NCBI GenBank assembly: GCA_001464795.1 | Contig: LNEB01000013.1 | Span: forward strand, 186,001-250,000 | Length of the DNA: 64,000 nucleotides | Reading direction: 5' to 3' | Origin: Bdellovibrionales bacterium Ga0074139 | GTDB taxonomy: Bacteria > Bdellovibrionota > Bdellovibrionia > Bdellovibrionales > Bdellovibrionaceae | Shown here: positions 35,780 to 45,313 of the stretch, piece by piece | How positions within the stretch are numbered: position 1 is the stretch's first letter | Layout: each line of letters opens with the position of its first letter | Made by a program: the position numbers and the translations under genes | Notes under the pieces: model-generated | Databases searched by the model: none | What the model was told of the DNA's origin: nothing | Seen by the model: the letters and a program-made list of their open reading frames with translations, nothing else

Positions 35780-36653
35780 CTCAAGCTTAAGATCACAAAA
35801 AACATATATCATTCCTACACGCTTGGGACTGAGCTATAGCGCTTTATGTTTTATTCTACTTCTGATGGCCATGGCCTACGGAAATAATCTGGTTTTTATT
35901 ATCTGTTTTTCGCTGACCTGCATGGGGATGTTATTAGCGAAAAGTATCAACACCACAATTGAACAAGTTAAGATAGTTTCAAGTGATATTAAAATTGCTT
36001 TTGCTGAGCCCCACCAAATTTTACATATTCTGATCACCAACACTGCCAATGAGCCTTTGGAAGATCTTTATGTTTCAATCAAAGAAAAGAAATCTTTGAA
36101 AGTGAAAACAAGACTAAACCCTTTGGAATCGATAGTAGTGGAATATCCTTGGGATATCGTAAACCGTGGATACATTCAAATTCCTACAGTTGTCGTCAGT
36201 TCTGAATATCCCAGTCGACTTTTCAGAGCTTGGAAAATTTTAAAATCAGACACCAAAGCCTTGGTCTATCCTGCCAGACGCGGGTCTTCAGTTTTTCCCA
36301 ATTACCAAGCTCAATCCCAGAACTCAGTAGGTGTGATTCGTGAAATCAGAGATTACCGACCTGGAGATTCACCTAAAAGAATTCACTGGCGATCGCTAGC
36401 AAAAAATAAACAGCTTAGAACACTCGTTCATGAAACTGATTCCGATAAAAAATGTCAGCTAGAATGGAAAGATTTATCTCACCTTGATTTAGAGGCAAAA
36501 CTTTCACAAATGAGTCTTTGGATTGATCAGGCTGAAAATAAAGAGTTGGATTGGACTTTGATTCTTCCCGATCAAATCATTGAAAGAATGCATAGGCCAG
36601 AGGCCTATCAACAGGCCATGACTATCTTAGCATTATGGAGAGCTCAAATTTGA
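35715..36653 (+). CDS. DUF58 protein of MoxR operon
   Basis: 312 aa if started at the TTG at 35715, which has GGAGG 5 nt upstream; the frame opens one TTG earlier (35703). This start overlaps moxR by 65 bp. Two N-terminal membrane helices (about 30-75), then the DUF58 signature (IREIRDYRPGDSPKRIHWRS). DUF58 proteins are the usual MoxR partner. No full vWA domain follows, which is the short type. Confidence 0.87.
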   Translation: MESAKEKFGPRNFYKKLQFLFNSSLRSQKTYIIPTRLGLSYSALCFILLLMAMAYGNNLVFIICFSLTCMGMLLAKSINTTIEQVKIVSSDIKIAFAEPHQILHILITNTANEPLEDLYVSIKEKKSLKVKTRLNPLESIVVEYPWDIVNRGYIQIPTVVVSSEYPSRLFRAWKILKSDTKALVYPARRGSSVFPNYQAQSQNSVGVIREIRDYRPGDSPKRIHWRSLAKNKQLRTLVHETDSDKKCQLEWKDLSHLDLEAKLSQMSLWIDQAENKELDWTLILPDQIIERMHRPEAYQQAMTILALWRAQI

Positions 36654-38569
36654 AAATCTTTTTTCAAAAAAATTCTTTTTGTATTAGCTTACTAACAGCC
36701 ATCTTAATTGTGAGCATTGAAGTCGAACTCTGGGCTCTGTCTTTAAGTTTTTTATTGCTTCTCATTCGCTTCTCAGTGGAACGAAAATGGATTAAACCCT
36801 TACCTCAATGGCTGATTAATGTATTAGCCGTCAGCACACTTGGGCTTGTGCTATTACAATTTCGTACTTTTACAGGACAAGAGCCCTCAAGTACATTTCT
36901 GGTCGTTCTCACATCACTGCGAATTTTGGATTTAAAATCCGAAAGAGATGAAAAACTACTTATATTCTTAGGCTTCGTTCTGATTTCTTTGAAATTTCTT
37001 TATTCCCTGGATCTTTATTGGTTGCCAATTGGAATTATGATTTATTTATCGCTCTGGAAGGCCTTGCTTCCAGAGCATCTGCAAAATCCGTGGAAGATGA
37101 CTTTCAAATCTTTGCTGCAATCTTTGCCTGTTGTGATTTTTTTATTTTTTGTTTTTCCCCGCGTACAAGTACCATGGGCTAGAAAATGGACTCCTCCCAT
37201 TGCGACCTCCGGATTTTCTGAGAGTATTTCTCCGGGTGATATTGCAAGCCTTGCTTTAAGTAAAGAAACTGTGATGCGAGTTGAATTTTATGATTTCAAC
37301 CCACCCATGAATAGCATGTACTGGAGAGCTGCAGTTCTGGAAGTCAGTGATGGTTTCGGCTGGAAAAAAGGCCCACAAAAAGAAGAACGATTGGTACCCA
37401 CACCATTTGGTGGATACTCAACTGATTACAGAATAACCCTTGAGCCCAATTTTTCAAAAGTACTACCTGTCTTTGAGCACACGCGAATGATTGTGACTCC
37501 TACTTTGAATGCCACAAAAAATAGCCGGGGTATTTTTACTACCACAAATACAATTTCAAGCCGCATATTATACTTAGGAAAATCCAGTGATAGTTGGTCA
37601 GGAACTGATATTGATAATGGTAGAGATTTACCTCCTTTACCACCACAAACTACCAAATGGATTACCGATAATAATAAACCGAATTTAAATTTTTCAGATA
37701 AAACAAAAATACTAAAAGATTTTTTCACACAAAATAATTTTAGTTACACCTTAAATCCCGGAACACATAAAGATATAGATGATTTTTTATTCAACAATAG
37801 AAATGGATTCTGTGAACATTTTGCTGGAGCCTACGCCATTCTGGCAAGGGGCTTAGGAATTTCATCCCGGGTTGTGACGGGTTATCAAGGTGGAGACATC
37901 AATGATACTGGAAATTTTGTTCGCGTCAGTCAGGCCGATGCCCATGCTTGGGTAGAAATTTTTGATCCAAGAGGCTACTGGCGAAGAATTGATCCAACAT
38001 TTTGGATTGCTCCTCTTCGTGTAGAACTTGGTGCTCTTGCCTTTTTTCAACTGGAACCATCTGATTTTGGGCTTAGCCCAGGCCAAGCTTTGAATAAAAT
38101 TAAAAATCAAAGCCTTCCCTCTTCCATTCTTTTGAATTTACAAAATCAAATCGAATCAGTGAATTATTTATGGATTCGCTTTTTACTCGAGTTCGACCTT
38201 TCAGAACAACAAAGATTGATTAGTTTTTTTGCACCGCAAATGGGCTGGTGGATTACCATTTTGATTTTTTCAATATTACTACTTCGGGCTGCAAGAAGAT
38301 GGCTTTATCGAAGAAAAGAAAAACTTGATCTAGCCGCCTATTATTTTTTCGCCATTGAAAAAAAATTAATGAAACTGGGTTTCAAAAAACAGTTGAATGA
38401 AACTCCTCGACAATTCTTTGCACGAGTGGCAAGTGAAAATAATAAATTAAAATCAGTGGCTGAACGAACCAGTGAAATGTTTCGAGTCGCTCGATATAAT
38501 GATAGTCACTTTTTAGTTGAAGACTGGAAACGACTTTTGCACGGTTGGAAAGATCAACTTAAGCAATAA
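36635..38569 (+). CDS. Membrane transglutaminase-like protein, TgpA type
   Basis: 644 aa. Six N-terminal membrane helices (about 10-185, DUF3488), a periplasmic transglutaminase-like domain with the Cys-His-Asp triad in RNGFCEHFAGAYA, ADAHAWVEIFD and further on DPT, one more membrane helix (about 535-555) and a short cytoplasmic DUF4129-like end. TgpA of Pseudomonas is periplasmic and essential. Overlaps the DUF58 gene by 19 bp and, tail to tail, flagellin 3 by 11 bp. Confidence 0.9.
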   Translation: MESSNLKIFFQKNSFCISLLTAILIVSIEVELWALSLSFLLLLIRFSVERKWIKPLPQWLINVLAVSTLGLVLLQFRTFTGQEPSSTFLVVLTSLRILDLKSERDEKLLIFLGFVLISLKFLYSLDLYWLPIGIMIYLSLWKALLPEHLQNPWKMTFKSLLQSLPVVIFLFFVFPRVQVPWARKWTPPIATSGFSESISPGDIASLALSKETVMRVEFYDFNPPMNSMYWRAAVLEVSDGFGWKKGPQKEERLVPTPFGGYSTDYRITLEPNFSKVLPVFEHTRMIVTPTLNATKNSRGIFTTTNTISSRILYLGKSSDSWSGTDIDNGRDLPPLPPQTTKWITDNNKPNLNFSDKTKILKDFFTQNNFSYTLNPGTHKDIDDFLFNNRNGFCEHFAGAYAILARGLGISSRVVTGYQGGDINDTGNFVRVSQADAHAWVEIFDPRGYWRRIDPTFWIAPLRVELGALAFFQLEPSDFGLSPGQALNKIKNQSLPSSILLNLQNQIESVNYLWIRFLLEFDLSEQQRLISFFAPQMGWWITILIFSILLLRAARRWLYRRKEKLDLAAYYFFAIEKKLMKLGFKKQLNETPRQFFARVASENNKLKSVAERTSEMFRVARYNDSHFLVEDWKRLLHGWKDQLKQ

Positions 38570-39380
38570 GCCTTAGTAAGCTGGCCTCTCGGTCTGATTC
38601 AGCATTTAATGCAGCCACTTGATACTGGGCTAAAATTTGTCCTCTTCTAGCTTTCAAAACAGATTCATCTAATTTTGCATCAGTAATTTGTCCGTAGGCT
38701 TTCTCTGTTCCTGCAATTTGATCTTGTAGAAAGTTTTGAGTGGAATCTAACCTCGAAGCAAGGCCACCCAGTTGTGCTCTTTTTTGCATCACAGAAAAAC
38801 TGGCCTCATCAATGGTTTCCAAAGAGTCTCTGGCATCAGAGGAGTCAGAAAGATCGATGTCATTAACATCCAAAGCATTGGCAGTTGTATTAAATGACTC
38901 ATTGATACTGATTCTGTTATCTGACGAGTTGAGTGCTCCCACTTGAAAGTCGTACCTTTGCTGGGTTCCATCTAAGATAGGCTGATTTCCAAACTTGGTG
39001 ACTTTCGCGATCCGGTCGAATTCTTGTTTCAGTTGCTCGGACTCCACTTGAATTAATTTTCTCTCTCTGTCCGAGTACTGAGAACTTGCCGACTGCACGG
39101 CTAACTCTCGCAATCTTACTAAAATAGAACTTTGCTCATTAAGTCCTGATTCTGCGATTTCTGTATAAGACTGAGCTGATTCTGCATTTGCATAGGCCGC
39201 TTTGTAGGATTTTGCCAAAGAATCCAGTTGCTGAGAAATAGCTAATCCAGCGGAATCATCACCTGCTTTATTGATTCTTCGACCTGTCGCAAGTTGAGTC
39301 AGTGATTTTTCGATATTGCGGTTATTGACTGCAACGGCTCTGGAAATGGTTGATCGTACATCAGTGCTTGAAATTCTCAT
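38559..39380 (-). CDS. Divergent flagellin-like protein (flagellin 3)
   Basis: 273 aa. Flagellin ends are recognisable (QLATGRRINKAGDDSAGLAIS; KFGNQPILDG; C-terminal helix) but diverged: the N-terminus starts MRISSTDVRSTISRAVAVNN rather than the MRI-TN-AA pattern, and the C-terminus ends LLRLIA instead of LALKLIG. It might be a minor flagellin, an FlgL-like junction protein or a secreted variant. It has its own sigma-28-like promoter (39414-39440) only about 35 bp upstream. Ends overlap tgpA-like by 11 bp. Confidence 0.85.
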   Translation of the reverse strand: MRISSTDVRSTISRAVAVNNRNIEKSLTQLATGRRINKAGDDSAGLAISQQLDSLAKSYKAAYANAESAQSYTEIAESGLNEQSSILVRLRELAVQSASSQYSDRERKLIQVESEQLKQEFDRIAKVTKFGNQPILDGTQQRYDFQVGALNSSDNRISINESFNTTANALDVNDIDLSDSSDARDSLETIDEASFSVMQKRAQLGGLASRLDSTQNFLQDQIAGTEKAYGQITDAKLDESVLKARRGQILAQYQVAALNAESDREASLLRLIA

Positions 39381-39413
39381 GGCTGAGCTACCCCCGACGT
39401 TTGTCCTAATGAC

Positions 39414-39440
39414 TTATCGACGCACTGCGCAATAACTCAA
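39414..39440 (-). promoter_or_regulatory. Sigma-28-like promoter of flagellin 3
   Basis: Minus strand: TTGAGTTA, 11 nt, GTCGATAA. Match to TAAAGTTT-N11-GCCGATAA is 5/8 and 7/8. It sits about 34 bp upstream of the start codon, close enough to give a short leader, unlike flagellins 1 and 2. Confidence 0.5.
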
Positions 39441-39474
39441 GGGGTATTTCTTATCCTATTGAAACCATTCAGGA

Positions 39475-40602
39475 TTATTTAACTGTTGTTCTACTTTGAG
39501 TCACAACTATCTTTTTCTGAGCTTTTAAAATTCCTAGAGTTGTGAGCTGTTTCACATTGGGAATTGATGGAAAGGCACGAGCCTTTCTGATCATTTCTGC
39601 CTCTTCTTCAGGAACTCTGTAGTAAGTAAAATGGTTTTTTGTTTTGTCAGATAAATTGAGGCGTGTGAAAAGGTGATTTCTATAATCATCAAAACCGATG
39701 AAGAAATCAAAACGACCCTCACCTAGTATGACTCCTCCTGTATCACGCACTATAAAATATCCATCATGAATTTCACCATTGGGTAACTGCTGACCATCTA
39801 GCAAAGGCAGATACACTACATCACCACGCTTATGGAATTTTTTATCAGCAGCGATGGATCGATAAGGATCCAAACAAGTCTTCCCTGCTCCCATTCCAAA
39901 AGGACAATCTTTTAGGTCAAGATTAATTTTAAATCGGGGCTCTAGAATGACTTTATCTGATTTAGGTAATTTCACTTTTGCCTTTCCACTGTAGGCAAAT
40001 AATAAAATATCTTTAGCTGTTAAAAAATAACATGAACCTTGAAGAGCGCAGTTTAAGATTTCATTCCGACATAGATGGGCTAAAATCTTGCCTTGAGGAT
40101 CACGCATGTGAACCATTTTATCTGCAGAGCACTTACGAACCTCATCAAGGACCGGCAAATAATAAACGGAGGCTCGCCCTTCAAGCGATACACGAATATC
40201 TTTTTTATCTTCGTTTTTTACTTCTGGTTTCTCTTTTTCATTTTCCACTTTCGGTTGATCGACTGGCTTCGTTTCTTTATCAGTCTTAGGTAAAACTGGA
40301 GTCTTAACCTCTTTGGGAACTAGTGATGCATTTTTATCTTCATCTGGAATTTTATCAAAAGTTTTGAATTCAAGCTCTGGAGTTTCTTCCATCTTTTTAT
40401 TAAGAGCTTTCACAAGCTCAATGCGCGTTTCTTCCTGTTCTGCATCTTCTTCAGGGGATTCCCAATTAATAATATCCTGCTGATGGACAGGATCTAAAAT
40501 TTCGATTGGCTTTGAAGTGACAAAGAAATCCTGTTTTTGGGTGTCGTTGCCACAGCCAGAAATGATAAGTGTCATAATTAAAAAGACTGAAATGACTTTC
40601 AT
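39475..40602 (-). CDS. Lipoprotein with 3D (MltA-like) domain
   Basis: 375 aa from the ATG at 40602 (AGGGGA upstream). Lipobox LIISGCGND, a Lys/Glu/Pro-rich linker (about 40-130), a central domain, then a 3D domain near residue 300 with RDTGGVILGEGRFDFFIG, the MltA-type catalytic Asp environment. It may be a lytic transglycosylase acting on peptidoglycan from the outer membrane; activity is not certain since the rest of MltA is not obvious. Confidence 0.8.
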   Translation of the reverse strand: MKVISVFLIMTLIISGCGNDTQKQDFFVTSKPIEILDPVHQQDIINWESPEEDAEQEETRIELVKALNKKMEETPELEFKTFDKIPDEDKNASLVPKEVKTPVLPKTDKETKPVDQPKVENEKEKPEVKNEDKKDIRVSLEGRASVYYLPVLDEVRKCSADKMVHMRDPQGKILAHLCRNEILNCALQGSCYFLTAKDILLFAYSGKAKVKLPKSDKVILEPRFKINLDLKDCPFGMGAGKTCLDPYRSIAADKKFHKRGDVVYLPLLDGQQLPNGEIHDGYFIVRDTGGVILGEGRFDFFIGFDDYRNHLFTRLNLSDKTKNHFTYYRVPEEEAEMIRKARAFPSIPNVKQLTTLGILKAQKKIVVTQSRTTVK

Positions 40603-40725
40603 GGTTTTCCCCTGTAGGAGGAACAATATCATAGGTGAAATTTAAAAACTGCGCTTAATCATGATCATGAAATAACTTATCACTAGCGACAAATTTGAGC
40701 TGTCGAAGTTTTAAACATGAGTCTT

Positions 40726-41373
40726 TCATTTTTTCAAACGAACAACAGATGCAATATCAGCCATTTGAGTCACTTTGTCTGACAGATATTTTACATCATC
40801 TAAATCGTGGGTAACTAACAATGTGGGGATTTTTTGTGACCTGACTATTTCTTTAAGCATAAGCCGTGCCTCAGATCTTAGATCTGCATCAAGGGCCGAA
40901 AAAGGCTCATCCAACAGTAAAAACCGAGGCTTTCCTATGATGGCTCTGGCTAAGGCTGTCCTTTGCTTTTCGCCTCCTGATAATTGCTCAGAAATCGTAT
41001 TTGAAAACTCTGTCATTTTAAGTTGCTGAGAGATCAGACTCCAACGAGTTTGAAACTCATCTGCACTTATTCCTCGCACTTTTGCAGCAAATTGTACATT
41101 TTCAAAAGCCGTCATATGAGGAAACAAATCCCATGTCTGGAATACAACACCCAGATTTTTCTTATCAATAGGCAAAGCTGCTAAATTTATGTCACCCATT
41201 TTCCAAATAAGTCCTGGGGTTTGTTCAAAACCCATTAGAGCCTTTAAAATAGTGGATTTTCCTGATCCTGATGCACCCATAAGTACATGAATGCCTTCAT
41301 CTAAAATTTCCCAGCGATCAACTGTCAGCTGAAATCCACTTTTATTAATTTTTAAATTTTCTACGGTCGACAT
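40726..41373 (-). CDS. thiQ: ABC transporter ATP-binding protein, thiamine type
   Basis: 215 aa. Walker A GASGSGKST, signature LSGGEKQRTALARAI, Walker B FLLLDEPFSALDADLRSE, His switch THDLDDV. Third gene of the leftward B-P-Q arrangement, overlapping the permease by 29 bp. Name rests on the binding-protein and permease genes. Confidence 0.88.
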   Translation of the reverse strand: MSTVENLKINKSGFQLTVDRWEILDEGIHVLMGASGSGKSTILKALMGFEQTPGLIWKMGDINLAALPIDKKNLGVVFQTWDLFPHMTAFENVQFAAKVRGISADEFQTRWSLISQQLKMTEFSNTISEQLSGGEKQRTALARAIIGKPRFLLLDEPFSALDADLRSEARLMLKEIVRSQKIPTLLVTHDLDDVKYLSDKVTQMADIASVVRLKK

Positions 41374-42811
41374 AATCCATCCCTAAAACAATTGAAAAAC
41401 AAAAACCACAGGCAATAATTAATAAAAAACTTAAAAGACTGGCAAGCCCCATACGGTAACTTGTAAGTAAACTTTCCACAATCAAACCCAATGTAAAATC
41501 TTTTGTAGAAAGTACTCTTGAAATAGCAAAATCTCCACAGGCCCATGTTGCCATCAATCCACTCATAAACCGAGAATGGCTTTTCATCTGTGGCCAAGTA
41601 ATGGACTTCAAAATTTCAAAAGGCTTAGCACCCATGGTCTGAGCAATTCGAATTTGATTTTTCAACGATTTAAGCTTTTCTCCCCATCCAAGTCGATAAA
41701 GGGATGGAAATCCTAAAAGCAAAAAAGCCAAGGGAATTTTTATATAGCTCCACAAATGATCGCCAGGAAATAATATTAGCAATGCAAAGCAAGTCAGTGC
41801 CGTACTTGGAGCAATATATCCTGACATAAATATATCGATGGGTCGATAAACAAGACCCATAAGACAAAACAAATACAAAAATCCCATGAAAAGGCTATAG
41901 GTCAAAAAAGCCAAAAACAAAGAGGCTAAAAAGGCTTCGATCAGCTCATTGCCATACAAGCTTAGATTTCCAATTTGCTGTAAGCCAGAAATCACTCCTG
42001 AGCTGTAGGAGATGAGAAAACCCACCATAAGTAAGATAATTAAAAAGACTCCTGTATAGGATCCAAGCCACTGTAATGATGTGTTCTGTTTAGCAAACTG
42101 AGTGCGTCCCTTGAGCGCTAAAAAAGAAAGAATAAAAATGATAGCGGTTTGTACGAAGCTCAAACTGACCGCTGAAGACCAGTCTGTAGAAAATCGAACC
42201 TTTTCATAAATTAAAACTTCAAGCGTTGTGCCTTTGCCTCCACCAACAATCAGGGGAATGGAAAAGGAAGTGAAAAAAACAGCTATCAAATACGTAAAAA
42301 TTAAAACTAAATCTTTCCTCAGAAGTGGCAGACCAATGGACCACCAGTAACGAAATTTAGAAACTCCCAAAATTTGCGCTGATTGTAGGGTCTGTGTGAG
42401 CACATTTTTAGATTGGTTTTCAATAAGTAAAGCTGTCATACCAAAATAGCTGAAAGCATGAACAATGACAATTCCACTGAGTCCCATGGGAAAGGGCTGT
42501 AGGCCATTCATGATGGCAACTAAAACAACTAATGGTGGCAAAAATTGTGGCAGCAAACAAAGGCCTATCAAAATGGCATGAATGATGGGATTTTTTGTTT
42601 GAGTTTTAATAAGTCCAAGACTTGCAACAAATCCTAAAAATAAACAAATCACAGCCGACAATGCAGACTGAGTAAATGAGTTCTTAACAGCCCACCAGAG
42701 TTCTTTAATATCAAGGGACTGATCAAAACTAAAGAAAGACAATAGAATAAGAAACGGTGAAATAAATAAAAAAAGAGTCGCCACCGAGAGCACAACCCTT
42801 GTGTTAAACAT
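41345..42811 (-). CDS. thiP: ABC transporter permease, thiamine/iron type (two fused domains)
   Basis: 488 aa, about 12 membrane helices arranged as two permease halves, each with an EAA-like loop (first half AQILGVSKFRYWWSIGLP; second half AQTMGAKPFEILKSITWP). The FbpB/ThiP family carries such duplicated permeases. Overlaps the binding-protein stop by one base. Confidence 0.86.
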   Translation of the reverse strand: MFNTRVVLSVATLFLFISPFLILLSFFSFDQSLDIKELWWAVKNSFTQSALSAVICLFLGFVASLGLIKTQTKNPIIHAILIGLCLLPQFLPPLVVLVAIMNGLQPFPMGLSGIVIVHAFSYFGMTALLIENQSKNVLTQTLQSAQILGVSKFRYWWSIGLPLLRKDLVLIFTYLIAVFFTSFSIPLIVGGGKGTTLEVLIYEKVRFSTDWSSAVSLSFVQTAIIFILSFLALKGRTQFAKQNTSLQWLGSYTGVFLIILLMVGFLISYSSGVISGLQQIGNLSLYGNELIEAFLASLFLAFLTYSLFMGFLYLFCLMGLVYRPIDIFMSGYIAPSTALTCFALLILFPGDHLWSYIKIPLAFLLLGFPSLYRLGWGEKLKSLKNQIRIAQTMGAKPFEILKSITWPQMKSHSRFMSGLMATWACGDFAISRVLSTKDFTLGLIVESLLTSYRMGLASLLSFLLIIACGFCFSIVLGMDYVDRRKFKN

Positions 42812-43851
42812 TAAAGCGAAATCTCTCGGCGAATCTGAGACCAGCGAGTCAGCACGCCGTCCACTTCCGTCAAACTGGGAAACTCAATATCAAGAAGCCT
42901 GAAGGGAATCTTGATGGTTTCAAATGGCGTTCCAATTTTGACATTTTTAAGGACCGGTAACATATAATTTTTTTCCATAATTATCTTTTGGCCTTCTGGG
43001 CTCATCATTAAGTTTACGAATTCTTCCGCTTTTTCACAGTTTTTGCAAAACGAAGGAATTCCAACAAATTCCACTTGTACAGGCTGAGGCTCAATCATTT
43101 CTAAACTTACGAAGTCATCATTTTTTTCCTCAATAGAATGATAGAGAGGTGAGGCTGCATATGATAAGACCATATCAACTTGATCTGATTTGAATAGTCC
43201 GTAGGCTGTGGACCAACTGGGTGAAAAACTATGGGCTTGTTTCATCATTTGTTTAAGATACTCATAGCCTTCCGTTTCCCCTTTTACTTTTAGTACCCAC
43301 ATAACGAATTGCAAACCCACAGAACTTGTTCTTGGGTCTTGCAAGGCGATCTTAGATGCGAATTGTGATTTCAGTAAGTCATCCAGGGAAAGTGTGGTCG
43401 AAAATCCTTTTGATTTCTTTGTGACAAAACTCAGAACTCCCCAATCATAGGGAACAAAATATTCATTTTTTGATGCTAGTAAAATTTGTGAATCAAAATC
43501 AATTTTAGAAAAATCAAGTGCCCGCCAGCTCAATTCCACTGTGGCTTTTTGCAAATCAAATTGATCAAAACCAATGACCAAATCAGCCCCTAATTTTTGC
43601 CCCTCAACTTTTAATCTTTGCAGCAGTATCCCGGAATCACTTCCTTCAATGAATTCGACCACACATTCACAGGTTTGCTCGAATAGGTTTTTCAATTGAG
43701 GACCCGGTCCCCATTTAGAGGTGAAAGAAGAGTAAGCAAATATGCGCACAGTGGGTTTTTGCTCACTGGCTAAAAAATTTTGATTTTTATTGATATGAGC
43801 GACAAAAAGGAACAAAAAAACAGCTGTTATGAAAATAAAAAAATGCTTCAT
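42811..43851 (-). CDS. thiB: Thiamine-type ABC transporter periplasmic binding protein
   Basis: 346 aa with an N-terminal signal segment; the mature part has VRIFAYSSFTSKWGPGPQLK and GADLVIGFDQFDL, characteristic of ThiB-like thiamine/TPP binding proteins. The signal region lacks a lipobox. Thiamine is the likeliest substrate but iron or another TPP-type compound cannot be ruled out. No TPP riboswitch was recognised upstream. Confidence 0.82.
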   Translation of the reverse strand: MKHFFIFITAVFLFLFVAHINKNQNFLASEQKPTVRIFAYSSFTSKWGPGPQLKNLFEQTCECVVEFIEGSDSGILLQRLKVEGQKLGADLVIGFDQFDLQKATVELSWRALDFSKIDFDSQILLASKNEYFVPYDWGVLSFVTKKSKGFSTTLSLDDLLKSQFASKIALQDPRTSSVGLQFVMWVLKVKGETEGYEYLKQMMKQAHSFSPSWSTAYGLFKSDQVDMVLSYAASPLYHSIEEKNDDFVSLEMIEPQPVQVEFVGIPSFCKNCEKAEEFVNLMMSPEGQKIIMEKNYMLPVLKNVKIGTPFETIKIPFRLLDIEFPSLTEVDGVLTRWSQIRREISL

Positions 43852-43855
43852 ATCA

Positions 43856-44338
43856 TTACCACCATATTCCTCTGACTCGTTTGAAGAAATAGTAGTCCAA
43901 ACCCAGACATCTTCCAGCCCCTACCCATGCAAAGGCAAAATGGGTGGCCAGTAGTATTTTTAAAAAATCCTGTGATCCACTTGGGCTAAGATACAAAAGA
44001 AGAATTGTAGAGAGAACTGCTAACAGTCCGATGGGACGCACCACATAGCCCAAAATATAGGAAATCGCGATGGCAAGCTCAATGGCTAGCAAAGTAAAAG
44101 CAAAACCCTGCCAGTGAACAACCATATAGGTATTCAAAATCCATTTGACCCACTCGGGAGCTTGCGAAGCTACTAGATTTTGAGAAATCATTTCGGCAAC
44201 ACGCGGGCGAATTAAAAAATCACCACTGAATTTTAAAATGAATTCTTGAAGATAATAATAGCCCACGAAAATTCTTAAAAAAGAAATGGGCACTAAATGT
44301 CCGGAGTATTTTATGCTTTCAAAGAATGCGACTAGCAT
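43856..44338 (-). CDS. DoxX-like membrane protein
   Basis: 160 aa with four membrane helices, resembling DoxX/TQO-type proteins (LRIFVGYYYLQEFILKFSG; AFAWVGAGRCLGLDYYF). Located 4 bp before thiB on the same strand, so probably co-transcribed. A role in thiamine uptake is not supported by known DoxX functions. Confidence 0.75.
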   Translation of the reverse strand: MLVAFFESIKYSGHLVPISFLRIFVGYYYLQEFILKFSGDFLIRPRVAEMISQNLVASQAPEWVKWILNTYMVVHWQGFAFTLLAIELAIAISYILGYVVRPIGLLAVLSTILLLYLSPSGSQDFLKILLATHFAFAWVGAGRCLGLDYYFFKRVRGIWW

Positions 44339-44341
44339 TCC

Positions 44342-45052
44342 CTATTTAACTTTGCGTTTCGGGCACAGGTCAAAAAGAAAACAGTTTTCACAGTCGGGGT
44401 TTCTAGCTTTACATAACTTTCGACCATGAAAAATCAAATAATGAGAAATCATGATCCAATCTTCTTTAGGAATGATTTTCATAAGGTCTTTTTCGATTTT
44501 CACAGGATCATCGAACTTAGACCATCCTAGACGTTGGGACAGGCGTCCCACATGGGTATCAACAACAACTCCGATTCCGATTCCAAAGGAATTTCCTAAA
44601 ACAACGTTAGCTGTTTTTCGACCCACCCCGGGCAGCTCGATCAGGCTGTTCATATCTTGAGGAATTTCCCCGCCGTGACGATCCATCACCGCTTGGGCCA
44701 TACCGATTAAATTTTTTGCTTTGTTTTTATAAAATCCAGTTGTTCTAACAATGGATTCCACATCACTTAATTCAGCTTTCGCCAAACTTTCGGCATTAGG
44801 ATATTTTGCAAATAAATAGGGTGTGACTTGATTGACTCGCTCGTCAGTACACTGAGCGGACAAAATGGTAGCAGCTGTTAACTGAAAAGGATTTTCAGCG
44901 ACCAAAGCACAATGAGCATCAGGATATTTTTTTTTGAGTTTCTTAAGAACTGAGGTCACCAATGGCTTCGACTGGGCAGCCGTCCATTGCTTCTTTACAG
45001 GCGGCTTCTTCTTCGGGACCTTGCGGCTGTTTTGAGACAAAGGCATGACCAT
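44342..45052 (-). CDS. nth: Endonuclease III (DNA glycosylase/AP lyase)
   Basis: Up to 236 aa. HhH-GPD enzyme: the helix-hairpin-helix LPGVGRKTANVVLG, catalytic Lys in the same motif region, and the C-terminal iron-sulfur cluster CKARNPDCENCFLFDLCP. The first 31 residues overlap the ferredoxin gene by 110 bp and are lysine-rich; an internal GTG at 44959 (MTSVLKKLKKKYPDAH) would fit the family length better, so the start is uncertain. Confidence 0.93.
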   Translation of the reverse strand: MVMPLSQNSRKVPKKKPPVKKQWTAAQSKPLVTSVLKKLKKKYPDAHCALVAENPFQLTAATILSAQCTDERVNQVTPYLFAKYPNAESLAKAELSDVESIVRTTGFYKNKAKNLIGMAQAVMDRHGGEIPQDMNSLIELPGVGRKTANVVLGNSFGIGIGVVVDTHVGRLSQRLGWSKFDDPVKIEKDLMKIIPKEDWIMISHYLIFHGRKLCKARNPDCENCFLFDLCPKRKVK

Positions 45053-45176
45053 CCTCTTCGTGCATAGAAAAGTTTCCAGGGGCCGTTAATACACAGGCGT
45101 CACAGGCAATACATGTCTGATCGACGTAAATTCGACCCTCTACATTTTCTTTCCATTTCATACTGATATCTGCCAT
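44943..45176 (-). CDS. Single-cluster [4Fe-4S] ferredoxin
   Basis: 77 aa. Cluster ligands Cys22, Cys25, Cys28 (TCIACDACVLTAP) and Cys67 (GCPVEAI) are those of a mono-cluster ferredoxin; the fourth Cys of a second cluster is absent, and Cys60 is extra. ATG 45176 has GAGGAG upstream. It overlaps nth, with which it may be co-transcribed; a common electron carrier, no specific partner known. Confidence 0.9.
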   Translation of the reverse strand: MADISMKWKENVEGRIYVDQTCIACDACVLTAPGNFSMHEEDGHAFVSKQPQGPEEEAACKEAMDGCPVEAIGDLSS

Positions 45177-45313
45177 GGGACTCCTCAAAATTTAGCGAGC
45201 CTTACTATAGGCTATTTCCTTTAAAAACTCCAGGCCCTTTGTCGTATTTTATCGGATCTAGCCCACCCGAACAGGTTTCCATATGAGAAACTAATATTTT
45301 AAGGAGGTTCTCA

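Noticed and set aside
37426-37728. 100-aa leftward frame inside the TgpA-like gene
   Set aside because: Antisense to an intact domain, no ribosome site and no family likeness.
42811-45313. TPP riboswitch ahead of the thiamine-type transporter
   Set aside because: No gap large enough lies before thiB (5 bp after the DoxX-like gene), and nothing in the 137 bp before the ferredoxin resembled a thi-box.
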